A DNA stretch of 45,992 nt from JBCCFW01 sp039029535 (GCA_039029535.1 JBCCFW010000041.1:1-45992), one strand, 5' to 3'; numbered from the stretch's first letter, positions 1 to 8,997 are shown. The notes: generated by a model not told the origin, from the sequence alone. Numbers and translations: made by a program.

Positions 1-2
1 CG

Positions 3-1334
3 ACGGGCGACGAGGACGGGGACGGCTGGGGAGACGATTGCGACAACTGTCCGTTGATCCCGAACCCCCATCAACACGACCTGGACGGCGACGGTGTCGG
101 CAACCGCTGCGATCTTTGCCCCTGCGTCGCCGACCCGGGCCAGGAAGACATGGATGGTGATGGGCTCGGGGATGCTTGTGACCCGGACGAAATGGAGCCC
201 TGTGAGTCCGACATCGATGGTGACACCGTCCTCGATTGCGACGACAACTGCGTGGACGTCTTCAACCCGGACCAACTCGACTCCGACGGGGATGGCGTGG
301 GAGATGCTTGTGAGCCGTTGTTCGTCGAGCTCTGCGACAACCTCGTCGACGATGACGGAGACGGCCTGGTCGACTGTGACGATCCGGACTGTGAGGGTGA
401 TCCGTGTTGCACTGATGGTGGGGCGGACATCGATGGAGATGGCGTCCCCAATGCAACGGACAACTGCCCCACGGTGGCCAACCCCGCACAGGAGGACCTG
501 GACGGTGATGACGTGGGTGATGCTTGCGACAACTGCCCGGCCGTCCTCAATCCGAACCAGCTCGATCACGACGGCGATCTCGTCGGTACGGTCTGTGACA
601 ACTGCCCGAGCATCAGCAACAGCGACCAGGCCGACTCCGATGGCGATGGCCTCGGCGACGCCTGCGAGGACCTGGGCGAGCTCTGTGGCAACGGGCTCGA
701 CGACGACCTCGACGGGCTGGTCGACTGTGACGATCCCGATTGCGTGGGCGCGCCGGCCTGCATCCCGGAGGACTGCTCCAACGGGATTGACGACGACGGA
801 GACGGCAACCTCGATTGTGCCGACGGCGAGTGCTTCGGACATCCCGACTGCCTGACCGACGGTGATGGCGACGGGATCCCCAACAATCTCGACAACTGCC
901 CCGAGCACTTCAATCCGGACCAGCTCGACCATGACGGCGATCTCGTCGGAACGGCCTGCGACAACTGTCCGAGCATCAGCAACAGTGACCAGGAGGACAC
1001 GGATGCCGACGGGATCGGCGATGCCTGCGAGGGCCTGGGCGAGCTCTGCGGCAACGGTCTCGACGACGATCTCGACGGGCTCATCGACTGCGATGATCCC
1101 GATTGCGTGGGGACGCCGGACTGCATCGCGGAGAACTGCGTCAACGGGATCGACGACGATGGAGACGGCCACGTCGACTGTGCCGATGCCGAGTGCTTCA
1201 GTCATCCGAGCTGCTCTGTCGACAGCGACGGAGACGGGGTGCCCGACGTCGTCGACAACTGCCCGGCCGACCACAACCCCGATCAAGCCGACACGGATGG
1301 GGATGGAGTGGGAGATGCCTGCGACGGCGGCTGA
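3..1334 (+). CDS. TSP3-repeat calcium-binding surface protein, 5' end outside window
   Basis: The reading frame is open from the window edge, so this is the C-terminal 443 residues of a larger protein. A TTG at 54 lies inside a repeat and is not a credible start. The sequence is a chain of Asp-rich loops of the thrombospondin type 3 kind (DxDGDGxxD followed by DNCP), alternating with modules of the form NGxDDDxDGxxDCxDxxC. Both are EF-hand-like Ca-binding, disulfide-bonded units known from extracellular proteins. A block of about 121 residues (363 bp) occurs twice, starting near 549 and near 912. No catalytic domain is visible in this part. The protein is probably a secreted or surface-attached stalk whose N-terminal domain lies upstream. 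The stop codon sits in one arm of a hairpin shared with the convergent methyltransferase gene. Confidence 0.88.
   Translation, partial: TGDEDGDGWGDDCDNCPLIPNPHQHDLDGDGVGNRCDLCPCVADPGQEDMDGDGLGDACDPDEMEPCESDIDGDTVLDCDDNCVDVFNPDQLDSDGDGVGDACEPLFVELCDNLVDDDGDGLVDCDDPDCEGDPCCTDGGADIDGDGVPNATDNCPTVANPAQEDLDGDDVGDACDNCPAVLNPNQLDHDGDLVGTVCDNCPSISNSDQADSDGDGLGDACEDLGELCGNGLDDDLDGLVDCDDPDCVGAPACIPEDCSNGIDDDGDGNLDCADGECFGHPDCLTDGDGDGIPNNLDNCPEHFNPDQLDHDGDLVGTACDNCPSISNSDQEDTDADGIGDACEGLGELCGNGLDDDLDGLIDCDDPDCVGTPDCIAENCVNGIDDDGDGHVDCADAECFSHPSCSVDSDGDGVPDVVDNCPADHNPDQADTDGDGVGDACDGG
549..1274 (+). repeat. Two-copy 363-bp in-gene tandem repeat
   Basis: Two consecutive 363-bp units (549-911 and 912-1274) encode the same order of modules: a DHDGDLVGT loop, DNCPSISNSDQ, an ELCGNGLDDD module and an NGIDDDGDG module. 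They differ mainly at synonymous positions and a few residues, which suggests an old internal duplication or gene conversion of the TSP3 stalk. Confidence 0.8.
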
Positions 1335-1351
1335 GCCTGCGTGACTCAGCC
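1329..1351. terminator. Hairpin containing both stop codons of convergent genes
   Basis: GGCTGAG (1329-1335) and CTCAGCC (1345-1351) form a perfect 7-bp stem with a 9-nt loop. The left arm carries the TGA of the TSP3 gene. The right arm carries the TGA, read on the minus strand, of the methyltransferase gene. There is no T-tract, so a role as a bidirectional terminator is inferred from position only. Confidence 0.45.
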
Positions 1352-1975
1352 TGTCTTCGTGTAGAGCCCGACTCGATAACTCAGCTCGAGTCGGGCTCCT
1401 TCCCGGCCTCGGTCGCCGAAGTACAGGCCGAGGAGCTCGCGAGCGTCCTCGAGCGACTCGAACACGAAGCGAGTCTCGATGACTTCGAGCTCGAAGCCTC
1501 GTTCGGTGAAATAGCTTGCCGGCTCGCTGATGTCACTGGAAGCGAGGGCGGTGAACTCGTCATCACCGAGGTTGTTGACGATGGCGAGGACACCTCCCGG
1601 TCGCAGCACGCGCTCGGCCTCGGCCAGGCCGCCGGTGATGTCGTGGAAGCTCGGGAAGAAGTAGGCCCAGGTGGCGACGACGCCGTCGACGCAGTCGTCG
1701 GCGAGGGGGAGGGCGGAGGCGTCGCCGCGGAGCCAGGTGAGCGAGCGACTCGGGTCGATCATGCCGCGTGCCGGCTCCATCGCCAGGACACGTCGCTCAG
1801 GCGTGGCGAGCCGTTCGGCTGTGAAGCCGTCCCCGGCGCCGACATCGAGGACCACGCCCGCATCGGGCAGCACGCGCTCGAGTGCCTGCAAGACGTGGCC
1901 CTGTCGGTCCATCGCGGCGCGCTCGACGGCGAAGAGGTCGCGGCGCTGCGCCCCGTAGAACGGGATGACGGTCAT
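1346..1975 (-). CDS. Class I SAM-dependent methyltransferase
   Basis: A 209-residue protein with the Rossmann-fold methyltransferase signature. Motif I (DVGAGDGF) is near residue 44, an acidic residue after strand beta-2 (MEPARG) follows, the stretch RGDASALPLADDCVDGVV contains motifs II and III, and a LRPGG turn comes later. This matches Methyltransf_11/25-type enzymes, and the substrate cannot be read from the sequence. The ATG at 1975 has a GAGGAAAA ribosome-binding site. The gene starts 18 nt after the stop of the upstream HEAT-like gene, so the two are probably one transcript. It converges on the TSP3 gene with only 11 nt between stop codons. Confidence 0.85.
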   Translation of the reverse strand: MTVIPFYGAQRRDLFAVERAAMDRQGHVLQALERVLPDAGVVLDVGAGDGFTAERLATPERRVLAMEPARGMIDPSRSLTWLRGDASALPLADDCVDGVVATWAYFFPSFHDITGGLAEAERVLRPGGVLAIVNNLGDDEFTALASSDISEPASYFTERGFELEVIETRFVFESLEDARELLGLYFGDRGREGARLELSYRVGLYTKTG

Positions 1976-1993
1976 GACGTTTTCCTCGGTTCG

Positions 1994-3736
1994 TCAGTGC
2001 CAGCCGCTGTCGAGATGGAACTCTCGGCAGAGCTCGCCCCAGGCCCTCGGCGACATGCAGGCACAGGTCTGGTCCCCCAGGGGGAAGTATCTCGACGGTG
2101 CTCCGGAGAACTGCAAGAGCCTGTTGACGGCATCGAGCACGTTCGCCACGTGCATGGCCTCCGAGGTCCACCGCATGACGAGCTCGCCGCAGGAGATCTC
2201 CAGCACGTCCATGCGGGAAAGGGATTGGTGTTGTCGATATCCATCGACAGCGAATTGGCCATCGCTGATGGACGCGAGGTCATCCAGCAGCCGATCGTAT
2301 CGGTACTCCCCCTGGTCGAAGTAGTCGCTGGCTTCGATGAGCACCGACACGCCTGCCTCGAGCATCAGCTCACTGATGCCGCCCAGCACGGTGAGCTCTC
2401 GCTGTTCGAGACCATGCACGCTCTCGCTCTCGATCGAAGTCAGTCCGAGCTCGTGGGCGCGTTGCACGAAGCGCTCGAGCGTGAGGCCCGTGGCGCGGCG
2501 GCGAGCATCCGGCCAGACGTGGTCGGGAAGCTGGTCGAGCAGCCTGGTGATGGCCTCTCGTGCCTCTTCGCCTCCGACTCGCTCGAGGGCGGTGGCCGCC
2601 GATGAGATGAGGTCCCTCGGATCGGCCTGGGCGATCCCCTCCAGCTCTTGCACCGCCTCGGTCGACTCGGAGCCGGCGTGGAGGTGACCGAGGGCTTCCA
2701 GGGCCTGGCTTCGTCGGCCCTTGGCAAGGAGCTCCTCGATCAGCGGGCGTGCGAGCTCGCCCTGGATCCTGACCAGGCCGAGGAGCGCGTAGGGCATGCC
2801 GTAGAGGCTCGGGTGGTCATGGAGCTCACGCAGGAGCGGCACGGCTCGGACGTCTTGGGACCCTGCCAGCAGCTGGGCGAAGTGTTGGCCGTGGTAGGTG
2901 CCGACAGCCCTCCAGAGCCGCGTCATCAGGTCGAACAGCCGATCGCGGAGGGCCTCGTTCTCGATCTCGCCTTGTCGCTTGGCGAGGGCCAGCACCACAT
3001 CTTGGAGAGGTGGCTCGGCCTCCGAGGGGTCTTCGGCGTCTCGCCAGTGAGCTTCCACGACATCGAGAGCGTCGGCGAGCCGGGTGAAGCCCTCCAGCTC
3101 AGCCGTGAGCAAGGGAGGTGAGGCGCCGGCCTCCTCCGCTTCTGACGTGGCCGTGAGGACAACCATGGTCTCGGTGGCGGCCATGCTGACGGGACCCGCC
3201 GGGTCGGCTCGCAGCTCGTCCAAGCGCGTCAGCAATGACGGATCGGGCTCGAGGTCCAGTCCCTCGTTCAGCGCTCGGATGGCGACGGCGGCCCAGTAGC
3301 GGACGTTCGACGACGCGTCATGGAGGCAGGAAGCGAGGGCAGCCTGCACGGCTCCGCCATGCTCAGGCGGGATCTTCGAGAGGTCGAGCGCCGTCATTCG
3401 AAGGAGCTCCTGGCGCAGCTCGGAGTCTTCCTTCGCGATCGCCCCCAGCCAGTGAGCCCAGGCTTCCTCGTGGTCGGCCAAGTGAAGACAGACGACGGCG
3501 CGAGCCCCTGTCAGTCCGGTCGCGCGGCGAGACAGCTCGAGCAGCCGTTCGATCACGTCGGGTCCGGCCTCGAGGGCCGTGCACGCCTCGACCCGCCAGT
3601 AGATGAGCCCCCACTCCCGCGACAAGCAGTCGTCCAGGGAGGGGCGCGAGCTCTGGAAGTGCTCGCGGAGAACCGCAGCGCGTTCCGGTGATCGCGTGAT
3701 GACGATTCCGGAAGACGACTCGTCGTGCTCGCTCAT
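1994..3736 (-). CDS. HEAT-like alpha-solenoid protein of unknown role
   Basis: A 580-residue, Leu- and Ala-rich helical protein without signal peptide or membrane segment. Repeated helical pairs, for example SSNVRYWAAVAIRAL, AVPLLRELHDHPSLYG and ISSAATALERVGGEEA, look like degenerate HEAT/Armadillo repeats over roughly residues 30-420. The last 150 residues look different and may form a separate globular domain. I chose the ATG at 3736, which follows a strong GGGAGGGAG ribosome-binding site, over a GTG at 3763. Such solenoids usually scaffold protein-protein contacts. The protein probably shares a transcript with the methyltransferase 18 nt downstream. No closer function is recognisable. Confidence 0.75.
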   Translation of the reverse strand: MSEHDESSSGIVITRSPERAAVLREHFQSSRPSLDDCLSREWGLIYWRVEACTALEAGPDVIERLLELSRRATGLTGARAVVCLHLADHEEAWAHWLGAIAKEDSELRQELLRMTALDLSKIPPEHGGAVQAALASCLHDASSNVRYWAAVAIRALNEGLDLEPDPSLLTRLDELRADPAGPVSMAATETMVVLTATSEAEEAGASPPLLTAELEGFTRLADALDVVEAHWRDAEDPSEAEPPLQDVVLALAKRQGEIENEALRDRLFDLMTRLWRAVGTYHGQHFAQLLAGSQDVRAVPLLRELHDHPSLYGMPYALLGLVRIQGELARPLIEELLAKGRRSQALEALGHLHAGSESTEAVQELEGIAQADPRDLISSAATALERVGGEEAREAITRLLDQLPDHVWPDARRRATGLTLERFVQRAHELGLTSIESESVHGLEQRELTVLGGISELMLEAGVSVLIEASDYFDQGEYRYDRLLDDLASISDGQFAVDGYRQHQSLSRMDVLEISCGELVMRWTSEAMHVANVLDAVNRLLQFSGAPSRYFPLGDQTCACMSPRAWGELCREFHLDSGWH

Positions 3737-3787
3737 CTCACTCCCTCCCTTCGCTCCGATCACGTCGATGGACCGGGCTCGGCCTGC

Positions 3788-3793
3788 TAGTCT
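3788..3793 (+). promoter_or_regulatory. Candidate -10 element (TAGTCT) before the first tandem paralog
   Basis: TAGTCT lies 12 nt before a possible GTG start and about 50 nt before the preferred TTG start. A similar TAGTCT precedes the gene at 35330. No clear -35 box is visible. This is inference from a recurring motif. Confidence 0.25.
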
Positions 3794-3840
3794 CCAACGG
3801 CTCGGTGGCCGGCGCCACCCATCGAAAGCGGCATGTCACC

Positions 3841-4961
3841 TTGAATTCACTCCTGCGCTCTCGCGTGCTCTCGAAGACGCTGGGGGGCGTCATCCTCCTG
3901 GTTGCCTCCGGGAGTGAAGTCGGGGCCAAGTCCTTCGAGGAGAAGGATTGGCGCCGATTCCAGATGGCCGACGCGACGTTCGAGGCCCCCATCGCGCTCG
4001 AGGTCAAGACCGACAGCTTCACCCCTGAGCAGCGCGACCACCTCCTCGCCCACGAGCACCTGATCGGTGGTGATGACGACTTCCTCGTCTCGGCCATGAG
4101 GTTGCAGCACTACTCCTGGAACGTGCTGGAGAGCGTGGACGAAGCGGCACGCTCCCTGTCTCGGAACGCGGGCGCCTCCAACTACGACATGGGCACGGTC
4201 GATGCTCGGGGGGCCGAGGCACGCTTCGTGTCCTACCGTCTGGGCAGGGCGCCCAAGATCCTCGTCGAGACCATGCTGGTTCACCAGAACCAGACGAAGT
4301 GGATGATTCAGGTGTACTACCAGGACGCGTCGCTGGCGCCATCGTCGAAGCGCGTCTTGGAGAGCTTGCTCATCGGGTCGCCCGAGACGGCGGCCGGCGA
4401 AAGTCCTCCGGTGATGAACCGAGCCTCGACGCAGCCGGCATGGAGGTCCTCCACGCAGCCGGTGCAGGGAGGCTCGACAGGGTCGGGCTGGTCTCCTCGA
4501 CGGCATGGCTCACTCCACTTCGAGTCTCCGTTTCCGATGAACGAGGATCTCGACGTGGCAGGCCAGCGCGACGAGACCCTGCGGACCCAGGTCGAGTCGA
4601 TGACCATGCGGGGGGGAACCATGCGGGAGGATCTCGCCGCGGTCGTTCGGGAGATCGTCCACCTCCGGGGAGCCTCTCATTCGAATTCGAGAGCACCGTG
4701 AAGAGCCTCGTTCGAGAGGTGACCGCGATGGTGGGTGACGACGACCCGTACTACCACTCGGAACCCGTGACGATCGGGGGTGCGACGGGACGGCGCATCC
4801 GCTACGGAACTCCTCCGGGAACGAAGGCCCTGTTCATGGAGGGACTGCTCCTTCACCGAGGCCGGACGTCGTGGGAGCTGCTGGCCTACTGCAAGTCTTC
4901 TGAACACGTGGCCCAAGCCCGTCGTCTGGTCGACAGCGCGGTCCTGCTGGGCGGTTCCTGA
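3841..4961 (+). pseudogene. Frameshifted first copy of tandem exported two-domain protein
   Basis: The paralog directly downstream is intact, and comparison shows this copy is broken near 4678. Upstream, the frame (GTG 3805 or TTG 3841) reads through ...REIVHLRGAS, then runs into a stop at 4701. The matching continuation (FEFESTVK... to AVLLGGS) is in another frame and ends at 4961. The change equals a 2-nt insertion or 1-nt loss at the CTCATTC stretch. There is no slippery heptamer to suggest programmed frameshifting. A signal peptide-like N-terminus ends near residue 29. I prefer TTG 3841 because it aligns with the ATG of the intact copy. The cause could be real decay or a sequencing or assembly error. 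Confidence 0.7.
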
Positions 4962-5050
4962 TGTCCTCGGTCCACTCAGCGTTCAAACGACGAGTGCCGA
5001 GAAGCAGCCAACGGCTCGGCGGCATCGCCGACCACGGAGAGCGACACCTC

Positions 5051-6187
5051 ATGATGCATCGACCCCAGCGCCCTTGGGTGCTCACGAAGGCGCTCGCGAC
5101 CGTCGTCCTCCTGATCGCGAGCAGGGGAGAGGTCGAGGCCAGGTCCTTCGAAGAGAAGGACTGGCGCCGCGTCCAGATCCGCGACTTGTCGGTCGAGGTC
5201 CCCTTCGAGCTTCAGGTGAAGACCGACACTCTCTCCGAAGAGCAGCTCAGCGAGCTCCTCGCCCACGATCACCTCACGGGTGGCCCAGACGACTTCTTCG
5301 TCTCGATCACGCGGGTGCAGGGCTTCCCGTGGCAAGTCCCGAAGGACGTGGACGAGACGGTCCAGACGATCGCTCGGACGGTGGGAGTCCCCGAGTACCG
5401 GGCGGCACCCGTCGACATCCCCGGACTCGATGCGCGGTACATGTCCTACCACCTGGAAGGCTCGCCCACGGTCATCGTCGAGACCATGCTGGCCGACCGG
5501 CACCTGACGGAGTGGATCGTCCAGGTCTACTACGTGGACTCCGCGTCGGTGCCGGCGTCGAAACGCATCCTGGAGAGCTTGCGCGTCAGCTTTGGCAAGA
5601 AGCCTGCCGCCGAGAGTCCGCCTGAGCCGCCGCGAGCCTCGACGCAGCCAGCGCAACGAGCCTCGACCCAGCCAGCTCCGAGCGTCTCGACCCAACCGGC
5701 GTTCAGGGCGCCGGCTTCGTCCGGCTGGTCCTCGCGACGTCATGGCTCACTCCACTACGAGTCGCCGTTTGCCCTGAACGAGGATCTCGGCATGACCGGT
5801 CAGCTCGACGAGAGCACGCGGCGCCAGATCGAATCGATGACGACGCGAGCAGGCACCATGCAAGACGATCTCGCCGCGATGGTTCGAGAGATCGTGTACG
5901 TGAGGGGGAGCTCCTTCGACTTCGAGAGCAGGGTGAAGCAGTTGGCAAGGGAAGTCACCGCGATGGTCGGTGACGACGATCCGTACTACCACTCCGAGCC
6001 CGTGACGGTCGGTGGCGTGAATGGCCGGCGCTTCCGCTACCGAACACCACCGGGAACGAAGGCGCTGTTCATCGAGGGCCTGCTCCTTCACCGAGGCGGA
6101 ACGTCGTGGGAGCTGCTGGCCTACTGCAAGTCGGCCGAGCACGTGGAGCAGGCCCGGCGCATGATCGAGAGCGCGGTCGTGCGGTGA
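5051..6187 (+). CDS. Exported two-domain protein, PsbP/DcrB-like fold suspected
   Basis: A 378-residue protein from ATG 5051, with GGAGAG 9 nt upstream. An ATG at 4961 overlaps the stop of the previous copy but would place 30 non-hydrophobic residues before the signal peptide. The signal sequence (WVLTKALATVVLLIAS) is followed by domain 1 (about residues 30-180), a linker with three ASTQPA/VSTQPA repeats, and domain 2 (about 230-375). The ends of both domains share a pattern: Arg-aromatic...Tyr, then Val/Ile-Glu...Leu, then Trp, Tyr, and Arg...Glu-Ser. This suggests an internal duplication. The pattern resembles the small alpha/beta PsbP/DcrB/Mog1 fold, which is inference. It probably acts in the periplasm or at the surface. 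Function unknown. Confidence 0.75.
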   Translation: MMHRPQRPWVLTKALATVVLLIASRGEVEARSFEEKDWRRVQIRDLSVEVPFELQVKTDTLSEEQLSELLAHDHLTGGPDDFFVSITRVQGFPWQVPKDVDETVQTIARTVGVPEYRAAPVDIPGLDARYMSYHLEGSPTVIVETMLADRHLTEWIVQVYYVDSASVPASKRILESLRVSFGKKPAAESPPEPPRASTQPAQRASTQPAPSVSTQPAFRAPASSGWSSRRHGSLHYESPFALNEDLGMTGQLDESTRRQIESMTTRAGTMQDDLAAMVREIVYVRGSSFDFESRVKQLAREVTAMVGDDDPYYHSEPVTVGGVNGRRFRYRTPPGTKALFIEGLLLHRGGTSWELLAYCKSAEHVEQARRMIESAVVR

Positions 6188-6203
6188 GTTGCCGAGCTCG
6201 GAT

Positions 6204-7004
6204 TCAGCCGTGGAGGCCCAAGAATCCGAGCAGCGGAAGAATGCACTCTTCCAAGTAAGCAACCGGGATCAGCCAGGGCAGGGGCAGCACCACGACCGCG
6301 ATGGCGAAGAGCCGTCCCGGCTCTCCCGCCAGCCAGCGACGACCGAAGCGGCACCGTTGTAGCAGCAGTCCCGTTCCCTGGACGAAGAAGTACGCGGTCG
6401 GTCCGCCCCAGCCACCGCCCGCCGGCACGGTGATGACCAACTCGTGAGCCAGGCCGGACAGCAGGAACGTGAGGAGCAAGCCCGGAGCGATCCCGAGCCT
6501 CCGCGTGAGAGGCAGCGCGAGGAGCTCGGAGGCCAGCCGGGCCGTCCAGGCGTTCCAGCGACCACCCCAAAGCTCGCTGAGCGTGCGAGCGAGGAAGGGA
6601 GAGTGCATGGCCGGCACCGCGTTGATGCCCTGGCGTCGGAACGCGAGCACGATGAGCGGGACGGCGCCGAAGAAGATCGCGCCGGCCAGGAGCGCCAGGC
6701 CCACCGCAGCGAGCAGCAAGGGGCGGGACTGCAGCGTCGGTGAGAGCAGCGCGAGGAGCGCAGGAAGACCGAGCAAGAGCAGGAGCGGACCAGGCCAGGC
6801 GATCGACTCGTCGTCTCGCAATTCGTCACGCGCGAAGAAGCGAGAAGCGGCGAGGCCCGGCCAGAGGAACCAGTAGGCAAGGAGTCGGCCGGTGCCGAAG
6901 CACGAGACCCGACGACGCGCCAGGCCCAGGTCCAGCGACTTGAGAACGACCACCATGGCCGCCACCAGGATCCACGAGAGGATCCATGGCGGCGGGAAGC
7001 TCAC
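6204..7004 (-). CDS. MBOAT-family (wax-synthase-like) membrane O-acyltransferase
   Basis: A 266-residue polytopic membrane protein with about seven hydrophobic segments. The stretch ELWGGRWNAWT followed by LTFLLSGLAHELV is the signature of the MBOAT_2/wax synthase-like group. The His in SGLAHE is the expected catalytic residue, and the Trp/Arg-rich segment before it is typical. Family members transfer acyl groups to hydroxyls on lipids or polysaccharides. The GTG start overlaps the TGA of the ABC exporter gene (GTGA), so translation is probably coupled and the two may modify and export the same molecule. It ends 16 nt from the convergent exported-protein gene. Confidence 0.8.
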   Translation of the reverse strand: MSFPPPWILSWILVAAMVVVLKSLDLGLARRRVSCFGTGRLLAYWFLWPGLAASRFFARDELRDDESIAWPGPLLLLLGLPALLALLSPTLQSRPLLLAAVGLALLAGAIFFGAVPLIVLAFRRQGINAVPAMHSPFLARTLSELWGGRWNAWTARLASELLALPLTRRLGIAPGLLLTFLLSGLAHELVITVPAGGGWGGPTAYFFVQGTGLLLQRCRFGRRWLAGEPGRLFAIAVVVLPLPWLIPVAYLEECILPLLGFLGLHG

Positions 7005-8839
7005 TGGTAGGCCTCGGCCTGCAAGGTGAAGAGACGGGCGTAGCGTCCGTCGAGGTCCATGAGCTCGCGGTGCGGTCCTTCCTCGATGACGCGACCCCCG
7101 TCGAGCACGAGGATGCGATCGGCCAGGCGCACGGTGGAGAAGCGATGGGAGATGAGGATCGCCATCTGGTCTTCGGTGAGCTTCGCGAAGCGCTCGAAGA
7201 CCTGGGCCTCCGCTTCGGCGTCCATGGAGGCGGTCGGCTCATCCAGCACGAGGATGTCGGCCTCCTCGCGCATGAAGGCACGAGACAGCGCCATCTTCTG
7301 CCACTGACCCGTCGACAGCTCACGGCCGTCCTTGAACCAGCGACCGAGCTGAGTGTCGTAGGTGCGAGGCATCTCGTCGATGAAGGGAGACGCCAGGCCC
7401 TTCTCCGCCGAGCTCTCCCAGCGAGGCCGCTCGTCGAAGTGCCGCACGTCACCGGCGCCGATGTTCTCGCCCACCGAGAACTGGTAGCGGACGAAGTCCT
7501 GGAAGATGACGCCGATGCGCTGACGCAAGGCGCTCTCGTCCCACTCCCTGAGGTCGCGGCCCTCCAGCAAGATCCGACCCGCGCTCGGATCGTGCAGCCG
7601 CGTGAGCAGCTTGATGAGCGTGGTCTTGCCCGCTCCGTTCTCTCCCACCAGCGCGAGCTTCTCGCCAGGGCGAACGCGGAAGCTCACGCCGTGGAGCGTC
7701 GGGCTCGTCGATCCGGGGTAGCTGAAGGACACGTCGTCGAAGACCAGGCCCTCCTCCGGCTGAGGACCGGTCACCGCCTCGCCCTCCCGAGCCGTGACTT
7801 CGAGCTCGAGAAACTCGTAGAGGTTCGAGAGGTAGAGGTTGTCCTCGTACATCCCGCCGATGGCCTGAAGACTCGCCGCCACCGCGGACTGGCCCTGCTT
7901 GAAGACCAGCATGAACATGAGCATGTCGCCGAGCGTGATGAGACCCGCCACGGCGTCGGCCACGATGAAGAGATGGGCCCCGACCACGGTCGCGATGCCG
8001 ACCAGGCCGAGCACGAAACCCCAGAAGTTGCGCTTGATGGTCAGCACCCGGTCCTTGCCGTGGAGCAGGTCGAAGATGTCCCGGTAGCGCTGCATGAGGA
8101 GGGGGCCGAGCTGGAAGAGCTGCACCTCCTTCACGTAGTCCTCACGGGCCATGACCATCTCGAGGTAGGCCTGCTTGCGGGTCTCGGGTGAACGCCAGCG
8201 GAAGAGCCGGAAGGCGTCTCCTGAGAACTTGGTCTCGGCGACGAAGGCCGGCAGGCCGGCGAGGACCAGGGCAAGCACCGCCCAGGGCGAGAAGAGGAAC
8301 AGCAGGCCGGCGAAGGCGGAGAGGGAGATGGCGTTCTGGATGAGACCGAAGGTCCGCGTGACCAGCGACAAGGGACGACTGCTCGCCTCGCGACGGGCGC
8401 GGGTCATCTGGTCGTAGACCTCCGCGTCCTCGAAGTGGCTGAGCCTCAGCGTGAGCGCCTTCTCGAGCACGAGCACGTTCACGCGGTGACCCAGCAGCGC
8501 TCGGAGCAACGACTGGCACACCGACAGGCCGCGCTGGGCGCCGGCGAGCGTGATGACGATCACCGCCTCGACGCCGACCCAGCGGAATGCCGTCAGCCGG
8601 TCGGCCGCGCTGCCACTCTCCACCGCGGCCTGGACCGCGTCGACGATGAGCTTGCCGACGTAGGTGGCTCCAGCAGGCAGCAGCCCGGCGGCGAGGGTCA
8701 GGATGCCCAGGGCGACCGAAAGGCCCCGATGCGTGCTCCAGACCAGCCCCAGAGCCCTCACGCCGTAGCGGAAGACACCCAGGAATTCGCGGGGGCCGGG
8801 TGGCCGATCGGGAGGCGCAGCGGGGGGAAACAGCAGCAC
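7001..8839 (-). CDS. ABC exporter, fused membrane and ATPase domains
   Basis: A 612-residue half-transporter. The N-terminal membrane domain (about residues 20-330) has the type I exporter layout. The ATPase domain (about 365-600) shows Walker A GENGAGKTT, a Q-loop in IGVIFQDF, the signature written LSTGQWQKMALSRA instead of LSGGQ, Walker B ILVLDEPTASMD and the switch His in ISHRFSTV. The LSTGQ variant should remain functional, because substitution at this Gly is seen in other exporters. The GTG start at 8839 lacks a clear ribosome-binding site. It probably works as a homodimer exporting a lipid, peptide or polysaccharide precursor. The coupled acyltransferase downstream hints at a lipid-like substrate. 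Confidence 0.88.
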   Translation of the reverse strand: MLLFPPAAPPDRPPGPREFLGVFRYGVRALGLVWSTHRGLSVALGILTLAAGLLPAGATYVGKLIVDAVQAAVESGSAADRLTAFRWVGVEAVIVITLAGAQRGLSVCQSLLRALLGHRVNVLVLEKALTLRLSHFEDAEVYDQMTRARREASSRPLSLVTRTFGLIQNAISLSAFAGLLFLFSPWAVLALVLAGLPAFVAETKFSGDAFRLFRWRSPETRKQAYLEMVMAREDYVKEVQLFQLGPLLMQRYRDIFDLLHGKDRVLTIKRNFWGFVLGLVGIATVVGAHLFIVADAVAGLITLGDMLMFMLVFKQGQSAVAASLQAIGGMYEDNLYLSNLYEFLELEVTAREGEAVTGPQPEEGLVFDDVSFSYPGSTSPTLHGVSFRVRPGEKLALVGENGAGKTTLIKLLTRLHDPSAGRILLEGRDLREWDESALRQRIGVIFQDFVRYQFSVGENIGAGDVRHFDERPRWESSAEKGLASPFIDEMPRTYDTQLGRWFKDGRELSTGQWQKMALSRAFMREEADILVLDEPTASMDAEAEAQVFERFAKLTEDQMAILISHRFSTVRLADRILVLDGGRVIEEGPHRELMDLDGRYARLFTLQAEAYQ

Positions 8840-8975
8840 GTTGGGGGCTCAGGGACTGGTTCGCTTGACGCGAGGCTAAAAAGGGCGGGGCGCTTGGCCC
8901 CAAGTCGGGCTCACGGCTTGCTCGAATCGATGTCGAGCACCATTCTCCAAGAGAACCCGTACATGAATCGAGTGC

Positions 8976-8997
8976 GTGTCGGCACCTTGGCCGGCAC
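8976..8997 (+). promoter_or_regulatory. Leader hairpin before first 704-residue protein
   Basis: GTGTCGGC (8976-8983) pairs with GCCGGCAC (8990-8997) across a 6-nt loop, with one G-T wobble. The hairpin lies 32 nt upstream of the ATG at 9030. The ribosome-binding site AGGAGA is just downstream of it. It could stabilise the mRNA or affect translation. Confidence 0.35.

Noticed and set aside
1..1300. Periodic repeats at the window start as a CRISPR array
   Set aside because: Repeats are in frame, differ in sequence, have no spacers, and encode clear TSP3 calcium loops.
1103..2605. 500-codon plus-strand frame
   Set aside because: It spans two convergent real genes and is a GC-driven shadow.
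4670..4690. Programmed ribosomal frameshift
   Set aside because: No slippery heptamer and no downstream pseudoknot or strong hairpin. The paralog has no such shift.
6192..6201. CCGAGCTCGG palindrome between convergent genes as a terminator
   Set aside because: A 10-bp palindrome without loop cannot form a hairpin, and no T-run follows. Chance is likely in GC-rich DNA.
8865..8882. TTGACG with nearby TAAAAA as a sigma-70 promoter before the first 704-residue gene
   Set aside because: The spacing between the hexamers is only 6 nt, far from the needed 16-18.
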